A DNA stretch of 64,000 bases, from NCBI RefSeq assembly GCF_003259845.1, contig NZ_QLMJ01000020.1, positions 62,001 through 126,000 on the forward strand. Reading direction: 5' to 3'. Below the pieces are notes generated by a model. It was not told where the DNA came from. It saw only the letters and a list, made by a program, of their open reading frames with translations, and made no database searches. The position numbers and the translations under genes were made by a program. This document shows, one piece after another, positions 26,879 to 35,483 of this stretch; within the stretch, counting starts at the first letter, position 1; each line of letters begins with the position of its first letter. The DNA is from Actinoplanes lutulentus. GTDB taxonomy: Bacteria > Actinomycetota > Actinomycetes > Mycobacteriales > Micromonosporaceae.

Positions 26879-27690
26879 CCTTTCGCCCCTTCACGAGTGG
26901 CCGGGTCGAATCCGGCAGGCGGCGTGACCGTCAGATCTGTGTTGAGGTCGTCGAGCAGGGCGGCGTACGCACGCATCAACGGCAGGTGCCGCCACCGTTT
27001 CCCTGCCAGCAGCTCCCCGCCGAGCAACGCCGCCGTCTTCCGGTCGTCCGGCAACGGTCCAAGCACCTCCACCGCACTGGGATGGCGCGCCAACTCCTCC
27101 GCGACGTAGGTTTGCAGGACCTGGGCCACCTCGGCGGCCGGGTACACGCCTCCGGCGGCGAGCAGCACCACGAGCCGACCCCCGCACACGTCCACCAGCT
27201 CCGCCAGGGACTCACGTACGTGAGCGAGCTCGTCCGCGCGGGCACGCGCCATCACCAGCACCACGTCGGCAAGCCCCAGCAACGGCCACGCCGCCGCCCC
27301 GGCCGACAGCCGCCCGCAATCGGCCACTACGAGCCGATCTGGGGCCGTCAGCGCCGCCCGGCCGGTACCGGTCAGCTCCGGCAACGCGGCTCGGGTCTGA
27401 CCGCCACCGGCCGGAGCCGCCACCACCGACACCACGACATTCCCCACGGTCACCGGCTGGACTCCAGCGGCGAACGCCGTATCCGCATCGGTGGCACCGC
27501 GTGCGGCGGCAGCCACATCCACCAGGCTCGGCGTGGCTGCCAGATGGAGACGGCGCATTACATCCCCGCCGGCTGGGTCGCACTCCACCACGGTCGCCCG
27601 CGCCTCGACCGGGGCGGCAATCGCCAGCCCGAGCGCGGTCGTGGTCACACCAGGACGGCCCTTGAGATAGGTCACGGCCAGCAACGGCAT
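26875..27690 (-). CDS. TadZ/CpaE-like ParA-family protein
   Basis: A 271-residue MinD/ParA-like protein. The N-terminus reads LAVTYLKGRPGVTTTALGLA, where the deviant Walker A has Val in place of the catalytic Lys (GRPGVTT rather than GGxGKTT). The second strand VVECDPAGGDVMRRL and the later VVADCGRLSAGAA match the ParA switch regions. TadZ proteins place the Tad machinery at a cell pole, and several lack ATPase activity, as predicted here. It overlaps tadA by four bases. Confidence 0.75.
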   Translation of the reverse strand: MPLLAVTYLKGRPGVTTTALGLAIAAPVEARATVVECDPAGGDVMRRLHLAATPSLVDVAAAARGATDADTAFAAGVQPVTVGNVVVSVVAAPAGGGQTRAALPELTGTGRAALTAPDRLVVADCGRLSAGAAAWPLLGLADVVLVMARARADELAHVRESLAELVDVCGGRLVVLLAAGGVYPAAEVAQVLQTYVAEELARHPSAVEVLGPLPDDRKTAALLGGELLAGKRWRHLPLMRAYAALLDDLNTDLTVTPPAGFDPATREGAKG

Positions 27691-27692
27691 TT

Positions 27693-28403
27693 TCAGCGAC
27701 CTCCCGGCGCGGTCTGCATCAGCACCACCGCGCCCTCCGGAGCAGCGGCCAGCCGCGGCCCGTCCGAGGCGTTCAACAACAGCGTGATCACCGTGGAACC
27801 CTGACCATCACCAGCGAGGTCCACGCCGAGGACCACCGCCTGTATTCGGGTCGGTGCCGCCGTAGCCCTGTCGGCCGCCGTATTCGAGACATCTGTGCCC
27901 GTGCCGCCCGTCGAGACGAAAGCCGCCACCTGTGCCCCGTTGGGGAGACCCTGCGGGTATTGGCCGGGTTTGAGCGCCAGCGACGCCGTCACCTTCCCCA
28001 CAGGAGGGAAGGCTGCCTCACCGATCAGCGCGGGAGTCAACAGGGTGCCGGCCACCAAAGGCACCACCGCCGTACGCCCAATCACCTCGTCAACCTGGGC
28101 GACCGGAATGAGCAACACTCCGGGGTCCTCAGCGGCCGAAACCTGGATGAGGTCCGCAGCGGTGATGCTCTGCCCGGCCGCGACCGGCCGCGCCACCGAG
28201 AGCACCTGGATCCGATCACCGAGCCGGACCGCACCCCAGGCGTACGCCAACACACACACGATGACCAACAACGACCCCAACGCGACGAACGGCAGTCGGC
28301 GGCGACGCCGGGCCGCCCGCCACGGACCGCGTCCAGCACGCGGAGGGGCAGCGGCCGAACGGTCGTCCGAACCTGTTTTCGGGCGCACGGAACCAAGCGC
28401 CAT
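27693..28403 (-). CDS. CpaB/RcpC-like SAF-domain protein
   Basis: A 236-residue protein with an Arg/Pro-rich cytoplasmic lead and one membrane helix near residues 38-60 (FVALGSLLVIVCVLAYAWGA). It is followed by a SAF domain (VLSVARPVAAGQSITAADLI, PLVAGTLLTPALIG). This layout is that of CpaB/RcpC proteins of Tad loci, which sit at the periplasmic or wall-proximal side. It is the start of the downstream half of the cluster, three bases before the TadZ-like gene. Confidence 0.75.
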   Translation of the reverse strand: MALGSVRPKTGSDDRSAAAPPRAGRGPWRAARRRRRLPFVALGSLLVIVCVLAYAWGAVRLGDRIQVLSVARPVAAGQSITAADLIQVSAAEDPGVLLIPVAQVDEVIGRTAVVPLVAGTLLTPALIGEAAFPPVGKVTASLALKPGQYPQGLPNGAQVAAFVSTGGTGTDVSNTAADRATAAPTRIQAVVLGVDLAGDGQGSTVITLLLNASDGPRLAAAPEGAVVLMQTAPGGR

Positions 28404-28453
28404 GACCGACGTCCTCCTTGATGTGGCGCTGCTACGACTGACGAAATCGCTGG

Positions 28454-29347
28454 TTAACGGCTGATGAGGGTCTTCGACTCCTGAACCTGGGCCTCAACCT
28501 GACCGGACGTGGCAAGCCCTGCCGCGGTGCCCGACTGGCCCGCCCCAGCCCAGGTCACTTCCCACTCCACCGTCGCGAGCACAGTGAAGACACCAGGCGA
28601 TTGATAGGTGTGCCCGCAATCAGGTGAAGGCTTTTCCGGATCGACGTCCGGAGTCCACGGCGTCCCCGGCCCGGCACACGTCACGCCCGAGCCGTCGCCC
28701 ATCGACCATGTCGCCTTCACCGGCCGGGCGGTCGCCGTCACGCTTACTCCCGGAACAGAAGCTGTCGCTGACTCCGTAGCCCAGGAACCCTGGTCAAGCG
28801 CCATCCAGACCGGCAGGTAACGGAGCTGGTTACCCGGCGGATTCAACTCGATCACAACGTCGGGCAGTTGCAACTTGGCCCGAGCCTGCCGCGCCAGCAC
28901 CTCCGGTGATACCACCGGTGGAGCGCCCGCGATCCAGATCGGCCCGACGTACCCCTCGGTGTCACCACAGTCCCGGTAATACCAGCCACCTTCCCCGGCG
29001 GGCTGACCGCCGAGGACCTCGATGATGGCTGGACTCAGGCCGGTGGCGGCCTTGTAGTAGCAGCCATCCGCTCCGACCTTGCCGCCATCCCGTTCACAGG
29101 GAATCACGGTGCCTCCGGGATTACGGCACTTGCCGTCGTTCCCTTCCCCGTCCTTGACACCTTCACCGGTGCCATTGTTGGGCTGCTGCGGAGTTCCGAC
29201 CGTGACGTTGCATGCAGGGCGGGGATCGTTCTCCGTGCACTTCACCGTGCCCGTGCCACCGCCCGCGTGGCCGGTGGAGGGCGAAAAAAGAACGGAGGAG
29301 ATGCACATAAGTACGAGCAGCGCACTCTGAATCGCCAGCCTCAGCAC
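28454..29347 (-). CDS. Secreted PKD-like protein of the Tad locus
   Basis: GTG 29347 is chosen because it overlaps the lipoprotein stop (GTGCTGA) behind GAGGA; TTG/ATG-like starts further upstream would overlap more. The 297-residue protein has a signal peptide (LRLAIQSALLVLMCISSVLF), then a Cys-rich Gly/Asn region, and a C-terminal PKD-like part (TWSMGDGSG, CGHTYQSPGVFTVLATVEW). It is likely an exported surface or pilus-linked protein. Its function is unknown. Confidence 0.7.
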   Translation of the reverse strand: MLRLAIQSALLVLMCISSVLFSPSTGHAGGGTGTVKCTENDPRPACNVTVGTPQQPNNGTGEGVKDGEGNDGKCRNPGGTVIPCERDGGKVGADGCYYKAATGLSPAIIEVLGGQPAGEGGWYYRDCGDTEGYVGPIWIAGAPPVVSPEVLARQARAKLQLPDVVIELNPPGNQLRYLPVWMALDQGSWATESATASVPGVSVTATARPVKATWSMGDGSGVTCAGPGTPWTPDVDPEKPSPDCGHTYQSPGVFTVLATVEWEVTWAGAGQSGTAAGLATSGQVEAQVQESKTLISR

Positions 29348-29886
29348 GACGCATCCTCGATGGTGAAACCGCTGACCCTCCACCCGTCGTCGGTACGGAT
29401 GACCTTGGCAGTAGTGCGGCTCGCGCTACCTGGGACGTCATCGACGAGCCCGCCAGATTTCTTGTGGAGCAGCCACTTCTCATCGTTGACGCAATCGAGG
29501 ATGTTGATCTCTTTCGGCGCATCCGCCGGTGTCATGGCTTTCACCTTCGGATCAATCTTCAACTCGCCGAGAATCACTCGATCTTCTTCCCGGTTGGTCA
29601 GGAGGGCGCCGGTGATCAACTTCAAGGCGTCACCTGTGGCGTACTCACGCAACTCCGGTGCCTCTGGGTCGGAAGTCTTCGCCGCTTCGACGAAGGAGTC
29701 CCACATGCCGCGGTACGCGCTCACGGCTTCCTCTTTGGCAGCGGCACCCGGCTCAAGAATTGGTGCCGCCGGCACCGCCGAGGAGGGCAACTTGGTTGGG
29801 AGTTCCGTCGGTTGCTCAGCGCTGCATCCGCTCGCGAGTAGCGTGACCGTCGTGATCAGGCCGACGATGACCGATCGGGTGAGCAC
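29341..29886 (-). CDS. Lipoprotein, Tad locus
   Basis: GTG 29886 is preceded by GGGAGG seven bases away; the longer open frame upstream is unlikely. The 181-residue protein begins VLTRSVIVGLITTVTLLASG with lipobox LASGC. The mature part starts SAEQPTELP and contains a helical region (AVSAYRGMWDSFVEAAKTSD) and a beta domain ending TTAKVIRTDDGWRVSGFTIE, resembling NTF2-like or Mce-associated mature folds. It is the first gene of the leftward Tad operon, so its upstream region holds the promoter. Confidence 0.75.
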   Translation of the reverse strand: MLTRSVIVGLITTVTLLASGCSAEQPTELPTKLPSSAVPAAPILEPGAAAKEEAVSAYRGMWDSFVEAAKTSDPEAPELREYATGDALKLITGALLTNREEDRVILGELKIDPKVKAMTPADAPKEINILDCVNDEKWLLHKKSGGLVDDVPGSASRTTAKVIRTDDGWRVSGFTIEDASC

Positions 29887-30054
29887 GGCAGAACCTCCCA
29901 GTGAGTGACCAGCACGCTCATAGTCGTGGCGTGTCGGCGGAACAACCACCACAGTGGACCAGCGCCCCAAGGTCACTGGTCGTGTCTACACCATCACCCC
30001 CTAATGATCACAAGGTCCTTACCTACATGCACGCACCTCTGTTGCGGCAAAGTC

Positions 30055-30072
30055 ACGTACCTTCAGGTACGT
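30055..30072. promoter_or_regulatory. Inverted repeat in the divergent promoter region
   Basis: ACGTACC TTCA GGTACGT is a perfect 7-bp inverted repeat between the leftward Tad operon and the rightward regulator. It is a candidate operator. Confidence 0.4.
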
Positions 30073-30203
30073 ACTTCGCTGTCGCCGTTGGCGGCAGCAC
30101 TGGAGGGCGGCGATCCTGTCGCTCAGCTGACACATTCCGGAGTGTCAGTTACGGGCTACGCTCACCGCAGTTCGAGCGGTCGCAGGGGAGGCGGCGCGAA
30201 GGC

Positions 30204-30536
30204 ATGGGGGACCACGACCGCGTCGACCACGCGCTAAAGCTGCTCGCGCATCCCGCGGCGTACGCGATCCTGCTGACCCTGCACGAGCGGGGTGGGGCAG
30301 CGACTTTCGTGTCCATATCGGCCCAGGTGTCGACTCCAGCTCGGCTCCTTCGCGCGATGGTGGCCGCAGAGCTCGTCGCCTGCCAGCAGGGCGGCACTCT
30401 GGATGTCGAGCCGGTGGCGGACGCTCAGTTCTGTTTCACGGCGAAGGGCGAGGCTATATTCGGCCACCTCATGCGGCTGCGGCAATGGCTCGACGCGCAG
30501 CCTGCAAGAGCTGAACAAGATCGCCGAATTCGCTAG
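30204..30536 (+). CDS. Winged-helix regulator
   Basis: ATG 30204 follows GGGGAGG; the frame reaches further left without good starts. The 110-residue protein begins MGDHDRVDHALKLLAHPAAY and contains AILLTLHERGGAATFVSISA, STPARLLRAMVAAELV, and a beta wing. That is an HxlR/ArsR-like winged helix. It has one Cys (ACQQGG) and no obvious sensor domain. Divergent from the Tad operon, it may regulate it. The same fold is encoded again at 30665. Confidence 0.7.
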   Translation: MGDHDRVDHALKLLAHPAAYAILLTLHERGGAATFVSISAQVSTPARLLRAMVAAELVACQQGGTLDVEPVADAQFCFTAKGEAIFGHLMRLRQWLDAQPARAEQDRRIR

Positions 30537-30620
30537 CGCCTCCGAGCCTGCGGGTGTTCCGCAGTGCCCTTCAAAGCTGTCCAGACACTGTGTGATTTTA
30601 TGATCACAATAAGGTAGTCA

Positions 30621-30642
30621 TCTATTGGTTTGATCCAATAGA
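30621..30642. promoter_or_regulatory. Palindromic operator upstream of the HxlR-like gene
   Basis: TCTATTGG-TTTGAT-CCAATAGA is a perfect 8-bp inverted repeat with 6-bp spacer, 22 bases before the HxlR-like start. Its AT-rich arms stand out from the local sequence. Confidence 0.6.
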
Positions 30643-30664
30643 CTGTCGCCCGCCTCGGAGTCGC

Positions 30665-31015
30665 GTGCTCACGTCGGGGAGGGCAGTCACGCTGACACAT
30701 GAACCCAACGACCTCGCAGATGTGCTTGCGATAGGTCGGCGAAAGCTAGCAATCCTGATCTTGAGGATCCTCCGAGATGGCTCGATGCGTTACTCCCGGC
30801 TGCAACATGCCGTATCGCGCGCCAGCCCTGATGTCGTGCACCCCAAGACGCTTACGAACACCTTGAACTTTTTGCGCGATGCAAGGTTGATCGAGCGACA
30901 CCAAGATCGGCACGGCACCGACTACCGCCTCACCGTAGGCGGCGCCGAGCTGACAGAGCTGATTGGCGAGCTTGAGCGCTGGATCAGGGAGTACCGCACT
31001 GGCGAAGATAAGTAG
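30665..31015 (+). CDS. HxlR-family winged-helix regulator
   Basis: A 116-residue protein with the HxlR pattern: IGRRKLAILILRILRDGSMR, YSRLQHAVSRA, HPKTLTNTLNFLRDARLIER and the wing RHGTDYRLTVGGAEL. The conserved N-terminal Cys of the redox-sensing HxlR members is missing. Together with the preceding palindrome it probably autoregulates. It lies directly before the prepilin peptidase gene. Confidence 0.8.
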   Translation: MLTSGRAVTLTHEPNDLADVLAIGRRKLAILILRILRDGSMRYSRLQHAVSRASPDVVHPKTLTNTLNFLRDARLIERHQDRHGTDYRLTVGGAELTELIGELERWIREYRTGEDK

Positions 31016-31027
31016 GCGTCACGAGAC

Positions 31028-31708
31028 GTGACCTCGTCCCTGGCTGTTGTTGCTGGCCTGGCCGCCGCGGCAGCGGGCATCCCTGCGGCGGCCGTCGCCT
31101 GCTCTGTTGGCTCCGAGGGGCCGGTGCGCTTTCCGCGGCGCTGGTGGAAGGGCCGACCGGCGACTCGTGGGATCATTGTCGCGGTATCTGCCATCGCTGG
31201 CCTGAGCGCTGGCCTCGTATGGGTGCGTGTGCCCCCTTCACCAGCGCGCCTGGCGTTCTGGCTCTTCGCCGTTGTTGGCGTCGTCCTCGCCATTATCGAT
31301 CTACGCCGCCGGCGTCTTCCGCATTCTCTGACGGGCTCGCTTTGGATAGCTTGTCTCGGCTCTTTCGTCGTTGACGCGTTGGTCACCGGCGAGGCACACC
31401 GCCTTGTAGTGGCTGTCGTGACCGGGGTGTTCGTAGCCGTACTGATGCTGGGCGTGGCCTTGGGATTTCCCGGACAGCTCGGCTTGGGCGACGTTGGTCT
31501 CGCCGGAACGATTGCGACGTCGCTGGGTTGGCTGAGTCCAGCAACAGCAGCGTTGGGGTTCGCAGCAGGTTGTGCCGTTCAGATGATGGTCGTCATCGGT
31601 ATGACCTGGCGGGCGAGAGGGCAGGGGGTCAAGCTGCCTCTCGGCCCTGCGTTGTTGGCCGGGTGGCTTCTGGCGATCACCACCTCTGGCGCGCTGGGCT
31701 TGTCTTGA
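31028..31708 (+). CDS. Prepilin peptidase (TadV/CpaA-like, A24 family)
   Basis: A 226-residue multi-pass membrane protein. The first catalytic Asp lies in IDLRRRRLPHSLTG (about residue 95). The GxGD motif reads GLGDVGLAGT (about residue 158). This is the short TadV-type peptidase without the N-terminal methylase. It would process the Flp and TadE-type prepilins encoded leftwards at 22025-23601. GTG 31028 is the chosen start. It follows the HxlR gene by 12 bases, so the two are probably co-transcribed. Confidence 0.85.
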   Translation: MTSSLAVVAGLAAAAAGIPAAAVACSVGSEGPVRFPRRWWKGRPATRGIIVAVSAIAGLSAGLVWVRVPPSPARLAFWLFAVVGVVLAIIDLRRRRLPHSLTGSLWIACLGSFVVDALVTGEAHRLVVAVVTGVFVAVLMLGVALGFPGQLGLGDVGLAGTIATSLGWLSPATAALGFAAGCAVQMMVVIGMTWRARGQGVKLPLGPALLAGWLLAITTSGALGLS

Positions 31709-31824
31709 CTACCCGCTGAACCGTCCGAGCCTCGACGGCGTAGACCTCTTCAGGCGGCAAGAAATTGAGCGGCACTGATGTTGACCAGGTGCCGTCGGAC
31801 TTGCGGTGACGGTGCGGGGGTGTC

Positions 31825-32922
31825 GTGGAACAGCTGTACGTGGACGTCAACGGGATCAACCGGCTGTATAACCAGCTCCTGCGAGCAAGTGACGACGCGA
31901 CCGACACTCTCAGCTACGTGAAACAGCACTGCAACCTGGACTTTCTTGAGGTCGGCATGCTATCCCAGCTGTTCTCCCCGCACGAGAAGGCCTATACCGA
32001 GCTCACCGCGGCGCTGACGCGTCTGAGCAGTCTCGCCCAGGCCGCCGGGAGCCAGGTCAACCGTGCGCAGATCGACTACCAGCGGACGGATCAGGAAGCA
32101 GCCGCAGCGCTCGATGCCGCCTACCCCGGCGCCAAAGATCCCGTTGCCCTCAACAGCGCACTGACAGAGCAGCGGGAGGACTTGCAAGCGAGCCACCCTG
32201 CCTTCGCCGATGTCAGCGAGCCGACCCGTTTGCTGCGTAATCCCGAGTACGCCATCGGGATCGAGATGTGGTCGATCAATCCGATGGCGGACCTGGTCAG
32301 CCCTTCCGCTTGGCTGCGGCAGACGATCATCTGGGTATTCGGTCACGACCCGTTTGAAGGATGGGCCAGCCAATTCAGTGGGGACTGGAAAGGGTACGTG
32401 CACTGCGGCAACGCGATGGGTCAGGCCGGGGGAGTGGCCGCTGCCATCGGGCGCAACCTGCTCGCAGGCGTAGCCGACGTACCGGAGGCGTGGCGAGGTA
32501 ACGCCGCCGACGGATTCCGCGAGTTCGAGCTCACGCTCGCCACGGCGGCCGTGAGCCTCGAGCAGGTGTGCCAGGACTACAACCGCCTCTACGACCAGGC
32601 CGCGGAAGCGATCAAGAAGCTGTACGACGTCGCCGCCAGCGCCATCGGCGACCTGCTCGACATGCTGCTGGTGATCAGTGGCTGCCTTGCCGCCGGCACC
32701 GCCACGATCGAGACCATCCTCGGCCCGATCGCCGGCTACTCGATCGCCGCGTACTACGCCTGGCAGGCCTACGACCTCTACAAACAGATCTCCACGTTCT
32801 TCGGCGCGGCGGAAGACACGATCAAGCTGATCAGCGGGTCGTTGATGACCCTTGACGCCTCGCTGTCCGTGAAGGACATTCCCGAGGTGCAGCCGTACGC
32901 ACACCCTGCCGGCTACCGATAG
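31825..32922 (+). CDS. WXG100-like type VII secretion candidate
   Basis: A 365-residue protein starting at GTG 31825 behind GGGGG. The N-terminal 110 residues are helical. The centre has PEAWRGNAADGFREFELTLA, a WxG turn between two helices as in ESX/WXG proteins. A hydrophobic segment lies at about 290-315 (LLVISGCLAAGTATIETILG). This looks like an actinobacterial secreted or toxin-delivery protein with a central WXG module rather than a classic 100-residue one. The two small genes following may be chaperone or immunity partners. Confidence 0.62.
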   Translation: MEQLYVDVNGINRLYNQLLRASDDATDTLSYVKQHCNLDFLEVGMLSQLFSPHEKAYTELTAALTRLSSLAQAAGSQVNRAQIDYQRTDQEAAAALDAAYPGAKDPVALNSALTEQREDLQASHPAFADVSEPTRLLRNPEYAIGIEMWSINPMADLVSPSAWLRQTIIWVFGHDPFEGWASQFSGDWKGYVHCGNAMGQAGGVAAAIGRNLLAGVADVPEAWRGNAADGFREFELTLATAAVSLEQVCQDYNRLYDQAAEAIKKLYDVAASAIGDLLDMLLVISGCLAAGTATIETILGPIAGYSIAAYYAWQAYDLYKQISTFFGAAEDTIKLISGSLMTLDASLSVKDIPEVQPYAHPAGYR

Positions 32923-32934
32923 GACGGGACTTCG

Positions 32935-33234
32935 ATGAACGGCGGCATCATGAACGAGCCCCTTGCCCAGGCGGTCATGCGCCATCTCGCCGACACCCGC
33001 GGTAAGGACGACCCGCTCGGCTCGCTCGCCCGAAGCGTGTTAAGCGGGGAGTCGACGCTTCGCGGCGCCGTTCGCTCGTCGTGGTACGGCGAAGGGCTCG
33101 CCACGGCCGCAGCCGACGGGCTACGAGCACAGGACTCGTTCTCCTTCGACCAGCGCGCTGCCGTTGAGCGTGACGCCGCCCGGCTGCGCTCTCGTTCGGA
33201 CACAGCAGACCCAACGTCGGGCGGTGACCAGTGA
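32935..33234 (+). CDS. Small hypothetical protein
   Basis: A 99-residue charged protein starting at ATG 32935; ATG 32950 is also possible. It contains AQAVMRHLADTRGKDDPLGS and a Ser/Gly region with no membrane helix. It lies 12 bases after the WXG-type gene, and its stop overlaps the next start. It may be a partner of the WXG protein. Unknown function. Confidence 0.6.
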   Translation: MNGGIMNEPLAQAVMRHLADTRGKDDPLGSLARSVLSGESTLRGAVRSSWYGEGLATAAADGLRAQDSFSFDQRAAVERDAARLRSRSDTADPTSGGDQ

Positions 33235-33515
33235 GAACCCTGACCCGATGGCGTCTCGCTATCCCGCTCACGTTCCTGTCCGTGATGCCGCTGATCGCGA
33301 CCGTCTTCGGCGCGGTGGCGTTCTGGAACGACTGGAGTACGCCCCGCAAGGCGATCACCGTGTTCCTCGGCATCATGTTCGCGATGTGCGTGGGCATCAG
33401 CCTGTCGATCGGTTTCGACCGGCGCATCCAGAACCCGCCGTGGCTGCGGATCGGCACCGTCCTCGTGTTCATCCTGCTCGGCTGCGGTGTCACGTGGGTC
33501 CGCGGCAAGGTCTAA
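33231..33515 (+). CDS. Small membrane protein
   Basis: A 94-residue protein with three hydrophobic helices at about residues 9-30, 40-60 and 72-90 (LAIPLTFLSVMPLIATVFGA, ITVFLGIMFAMCVGISLSIG, IGTVLVFILLGCGVTWV). It starts with GTG overlapping the previous stop. The terminator at 33653 lies after it. No family recognised. Confidence 0.65.
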   Translation: MRTLTRWRLAIPLTFLSVMPLIATVFGAVAFWNDWSTPRKAITVFLGIMFAMCVGISLSIGFDRRIQNPPWLRIGTVLVFILLGCGVTWVRGKV

Positions 33516-33652
33516 TAAGCGGCTGGGGAGAGCCTGAGGGCTACCCGGCGGTGTTAAAGCTGAAGGATTCGGTCAATTTCCCCTGGATGAATCCCTTGGG
33601 TTGATAGGTCTCGCCGACAGCCGGGCAGGGATTGTCGTCATTCGCAGCGGAT

Positions 33653-33680
33653 GCGGCGCGGCACCGAAGTGCCGCGCCGC
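33653..33680. terminator. Bidirectional hairpin terminator
   Basis: A perfect 11-bp inverted repeat (GCGGCGCGGCA, loop CCGAAG, complement) lies between convergent genes ending at 33515 and 33692. Confidence 0.75.
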
Positions 33681-33691
33681 ACTGGTCTATG

Positions 33692-33985
33692 TCATGGGCT
33701 GTCACCCCCGCTCGCGGGGCTGCCAGCCGGTCCGACGTCAGGATTCGACTCGGGTGGCTGTACTTCGGCCGCCCCAGCACTGGGCGGGCTTTCCGGCGTG
33801 AACGAAATCTTGAAGTAGAAACCCACGACCTTCAACGCAACTTCGACGTAGCCGCGGGCCTCCTGGAGCCGTCTTGCCAGCCACGGCACAAGCAGTACCG
33901 TGGTCAGCGTCACCAGGATGATCATCGCGGGTAGCGCGATCGCGTTGGGAGAAGCCGTCGGGTTCCATTCCGCGGCTGCTCCCAC
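33692..33985 (-). CDS. Small single-pass membrane protein
   Basis: A 97-residue protein with a hydrophobic helix at about residues 16-36 (LPAMIILVTLTTVLLVPWLA). An amphipathic region follows (RRLQEARGYVEVALKVVGFY), then a Pro/Ser-rich tail. No family is recognised. Codon pattern and the hairpin at its 3' side support it, but competing frames exist on both strands. Confidence 0.5.
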   Translation of the reverse strand: MGAAAEWNPTASPNAIALPAMIILVTLTTVLLVPWLARRLQEARGYVEVALKVVGFYFKISFTPESPPSAGAAEVQPPESNPDVGPAGSPASGGDSP

Positions 33986-34750
33986 AGTGGGCTTCTTACC
34001 TCGTGTCGCTGCGCGTCATGTGCAGCCTTCCTGGGTCTTGTGGTGGCGGACGACGTGGGGGCTTGAAAGTAGAAATCATATTTGTAGTGCCCCATTTTGA
34101 AACGTGCTCTGGTAGCGATGAGGGACGGCGGAGACGGACTGCCGATCTTTCCTCGTCACTTCCAAAGCCCTCCAGCTGCTGCTGACTCGCAGCTGGACGG
34201 GCCGGGCCGACTTGTGTATTGAAAGCTTTTTCTGCGGCCCTGGACCTCTTATAGAGCGGTCTTACCCAACGTCACGGCAATGCCGGTGACGCGGCACCCA
34301 GCTCCGGTGAAGCACCTGAGGCTGAGGGGGTCGTCCCGCATCTATCTTGGAGTGCCGTCGCCATGATCGGTAGACGGGTGCGGCCGAGTTACGCTATCCG
34401 GGTTACCCCGATGCTGGCTGCTGGCCGGTCGGAGAGATCCCTTCCATGCGGAGGAACACCGGTCGCATCGAGTTTCCGGAGCCCAGACGGCTTCGTCCTG
34501 GACACCCCGGCGCAGTTGGAGCGCGACGTCGTGGAAGCTCGGCGGTCACCGGACACAATCCGGTCGGACAACTAGGCTCAACCGGGTATGCCGCCGGAGC
34601 CGGTACGGAGAGTGAGCGCAGGGCTCGCCGGTCGAAGCCGAGAATGGGTAGATCGCCTCAGATTGCATGGGTGACGGCCAGCGGACGGTATCTGCACTGG
34701 CCGATGGGTATAGCGGGGTTACGGCATGCCAAGGAACGAGGTGCTCCGTG
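33986..34750. other. Intergenic region without a supported gene
   Basis: No frame here has a convincing start, composition or recognisable product. The sequence is less G+C-rich in the first 250 bases than its neighbours. The longest plus-strand frame (from 34446) runs against the 5-FCL gene and looks random. It probably holds the promoters of the membrane gene and remnants of lost DNA. Confidence 0.45.
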
Positions 34751-35473
34751 TCAGCTCGATAGGTCCTCGGCTCGAATTCCGAGCGCCGGAATCGCCTCAA
34801 CAATATCTGGGGTGAGGTCGGATCGGACTAGACCAGTCGGTCGCCGGCGCGGGGAGCACGGGATCACTTCGTCGGGTGTGACAATGAGATCCACGCTGAA
34901 ATCGTGATCTGTCTCCGGGATCTGATCCTCAATAACTTGGAGGTGATGAACCGGGGCCACGATAATGGTGCTGTCGGTAATAAGGCCGGCCTCAATGAGG
35001 AGAGCTACCTCAAGATCGGAGTAGCCGGCTCCCTTGCCAATTCGAGTACCCGACCGATTGACTGCCACGCTGCCGCAGATGACGATGTCAATCGGACTCA
35101 TCTCACTTACGGCGACGCGCGGTGCAGCGCTTTGAGCTCCACGCTTATCGGCCGCTTCTTCGGGCGGCACTTTTAATTCCTCGGGGCTAAGCTTGTAGAA
35201 TGGTTTAAGAGTGGCCATTCTTGGAACGGCCATGTAAACAAGCTTGCCGTCTTTGAGTGCACGGACTCGGACCGGAAGCTGAGCGTGGTCGGGGTTGGCC
35301 TTGACGGTGCGGGCTTGCTGCCAAATGTCGAGGTCTCCCAGCAGTGCCGCGGTTCGCTCGGCGCCTTCGAAGCTGGGGATCTTCCCGTGCGAACCCGACG
35401 GCACTGCCTGCTCTCGCTCCAAGAGTCCCCAGACCTTGTCGCGGATGGCTTGCTTGTCGTCGCCGATGCTCAT
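34751..35473 (-). CDS. 5-formyltetrahydrofolate cyclo-ligase family protein
   Basis: A 240-residue protein with the MTHFS/5-FCL pattern: a lead KQAIRDKVWGLLEREQ, a mid-section ICGSVAVNRSGTRIGKGAGY in which the last glycines and Tyr form the nucleotide-binding loop, and the ending DLIVTPDEVIPCSPRRRPTG. The family makes 5,10-methenyl-THF from 5-formyl-THF. Here it lies ten bases after the XRE gene and is co-transcribed with it. Whether it serves folate metabolism or the lanthipeptide locus cannot be decided. Confidence 0.85.
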   Translation of the reverse strand: MSIGDDKQAIRDKVWGLLEREQAVPSGSHGKIPSFEGAERTAALLGDLDIWQQARTVKANPDHAQLPVRVRALKDGKLVYMAVPRMATLKPFYKLSPEELKVPPEEAADKRGAQSAAPRVAVSEMSPIDIVICGSVAVNRSGTRIGKGAGYSDLEVALLIEAGLITDSTIIVAPVHHLQVIEDQIPETDHDFSVDLIVTPDEVIPCSPRRRPTGLVRSDLTPDIVEAIPALGIRAEDLSS

Positions 35474-35483
35474 GATGTCGATG

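Noticed and set aside
34766-34783. T-arm-like sequence CTCGG CTCGAAT TCCGAG
   Set aside because: No acceptor, D-arm or anticodon arm in the right places, and it lies inside the 5-FCL coding region.
34446-34907. 153-aa plus frame
   Set aside because: Runs antisense into the 5-FCL gene and has random composition.
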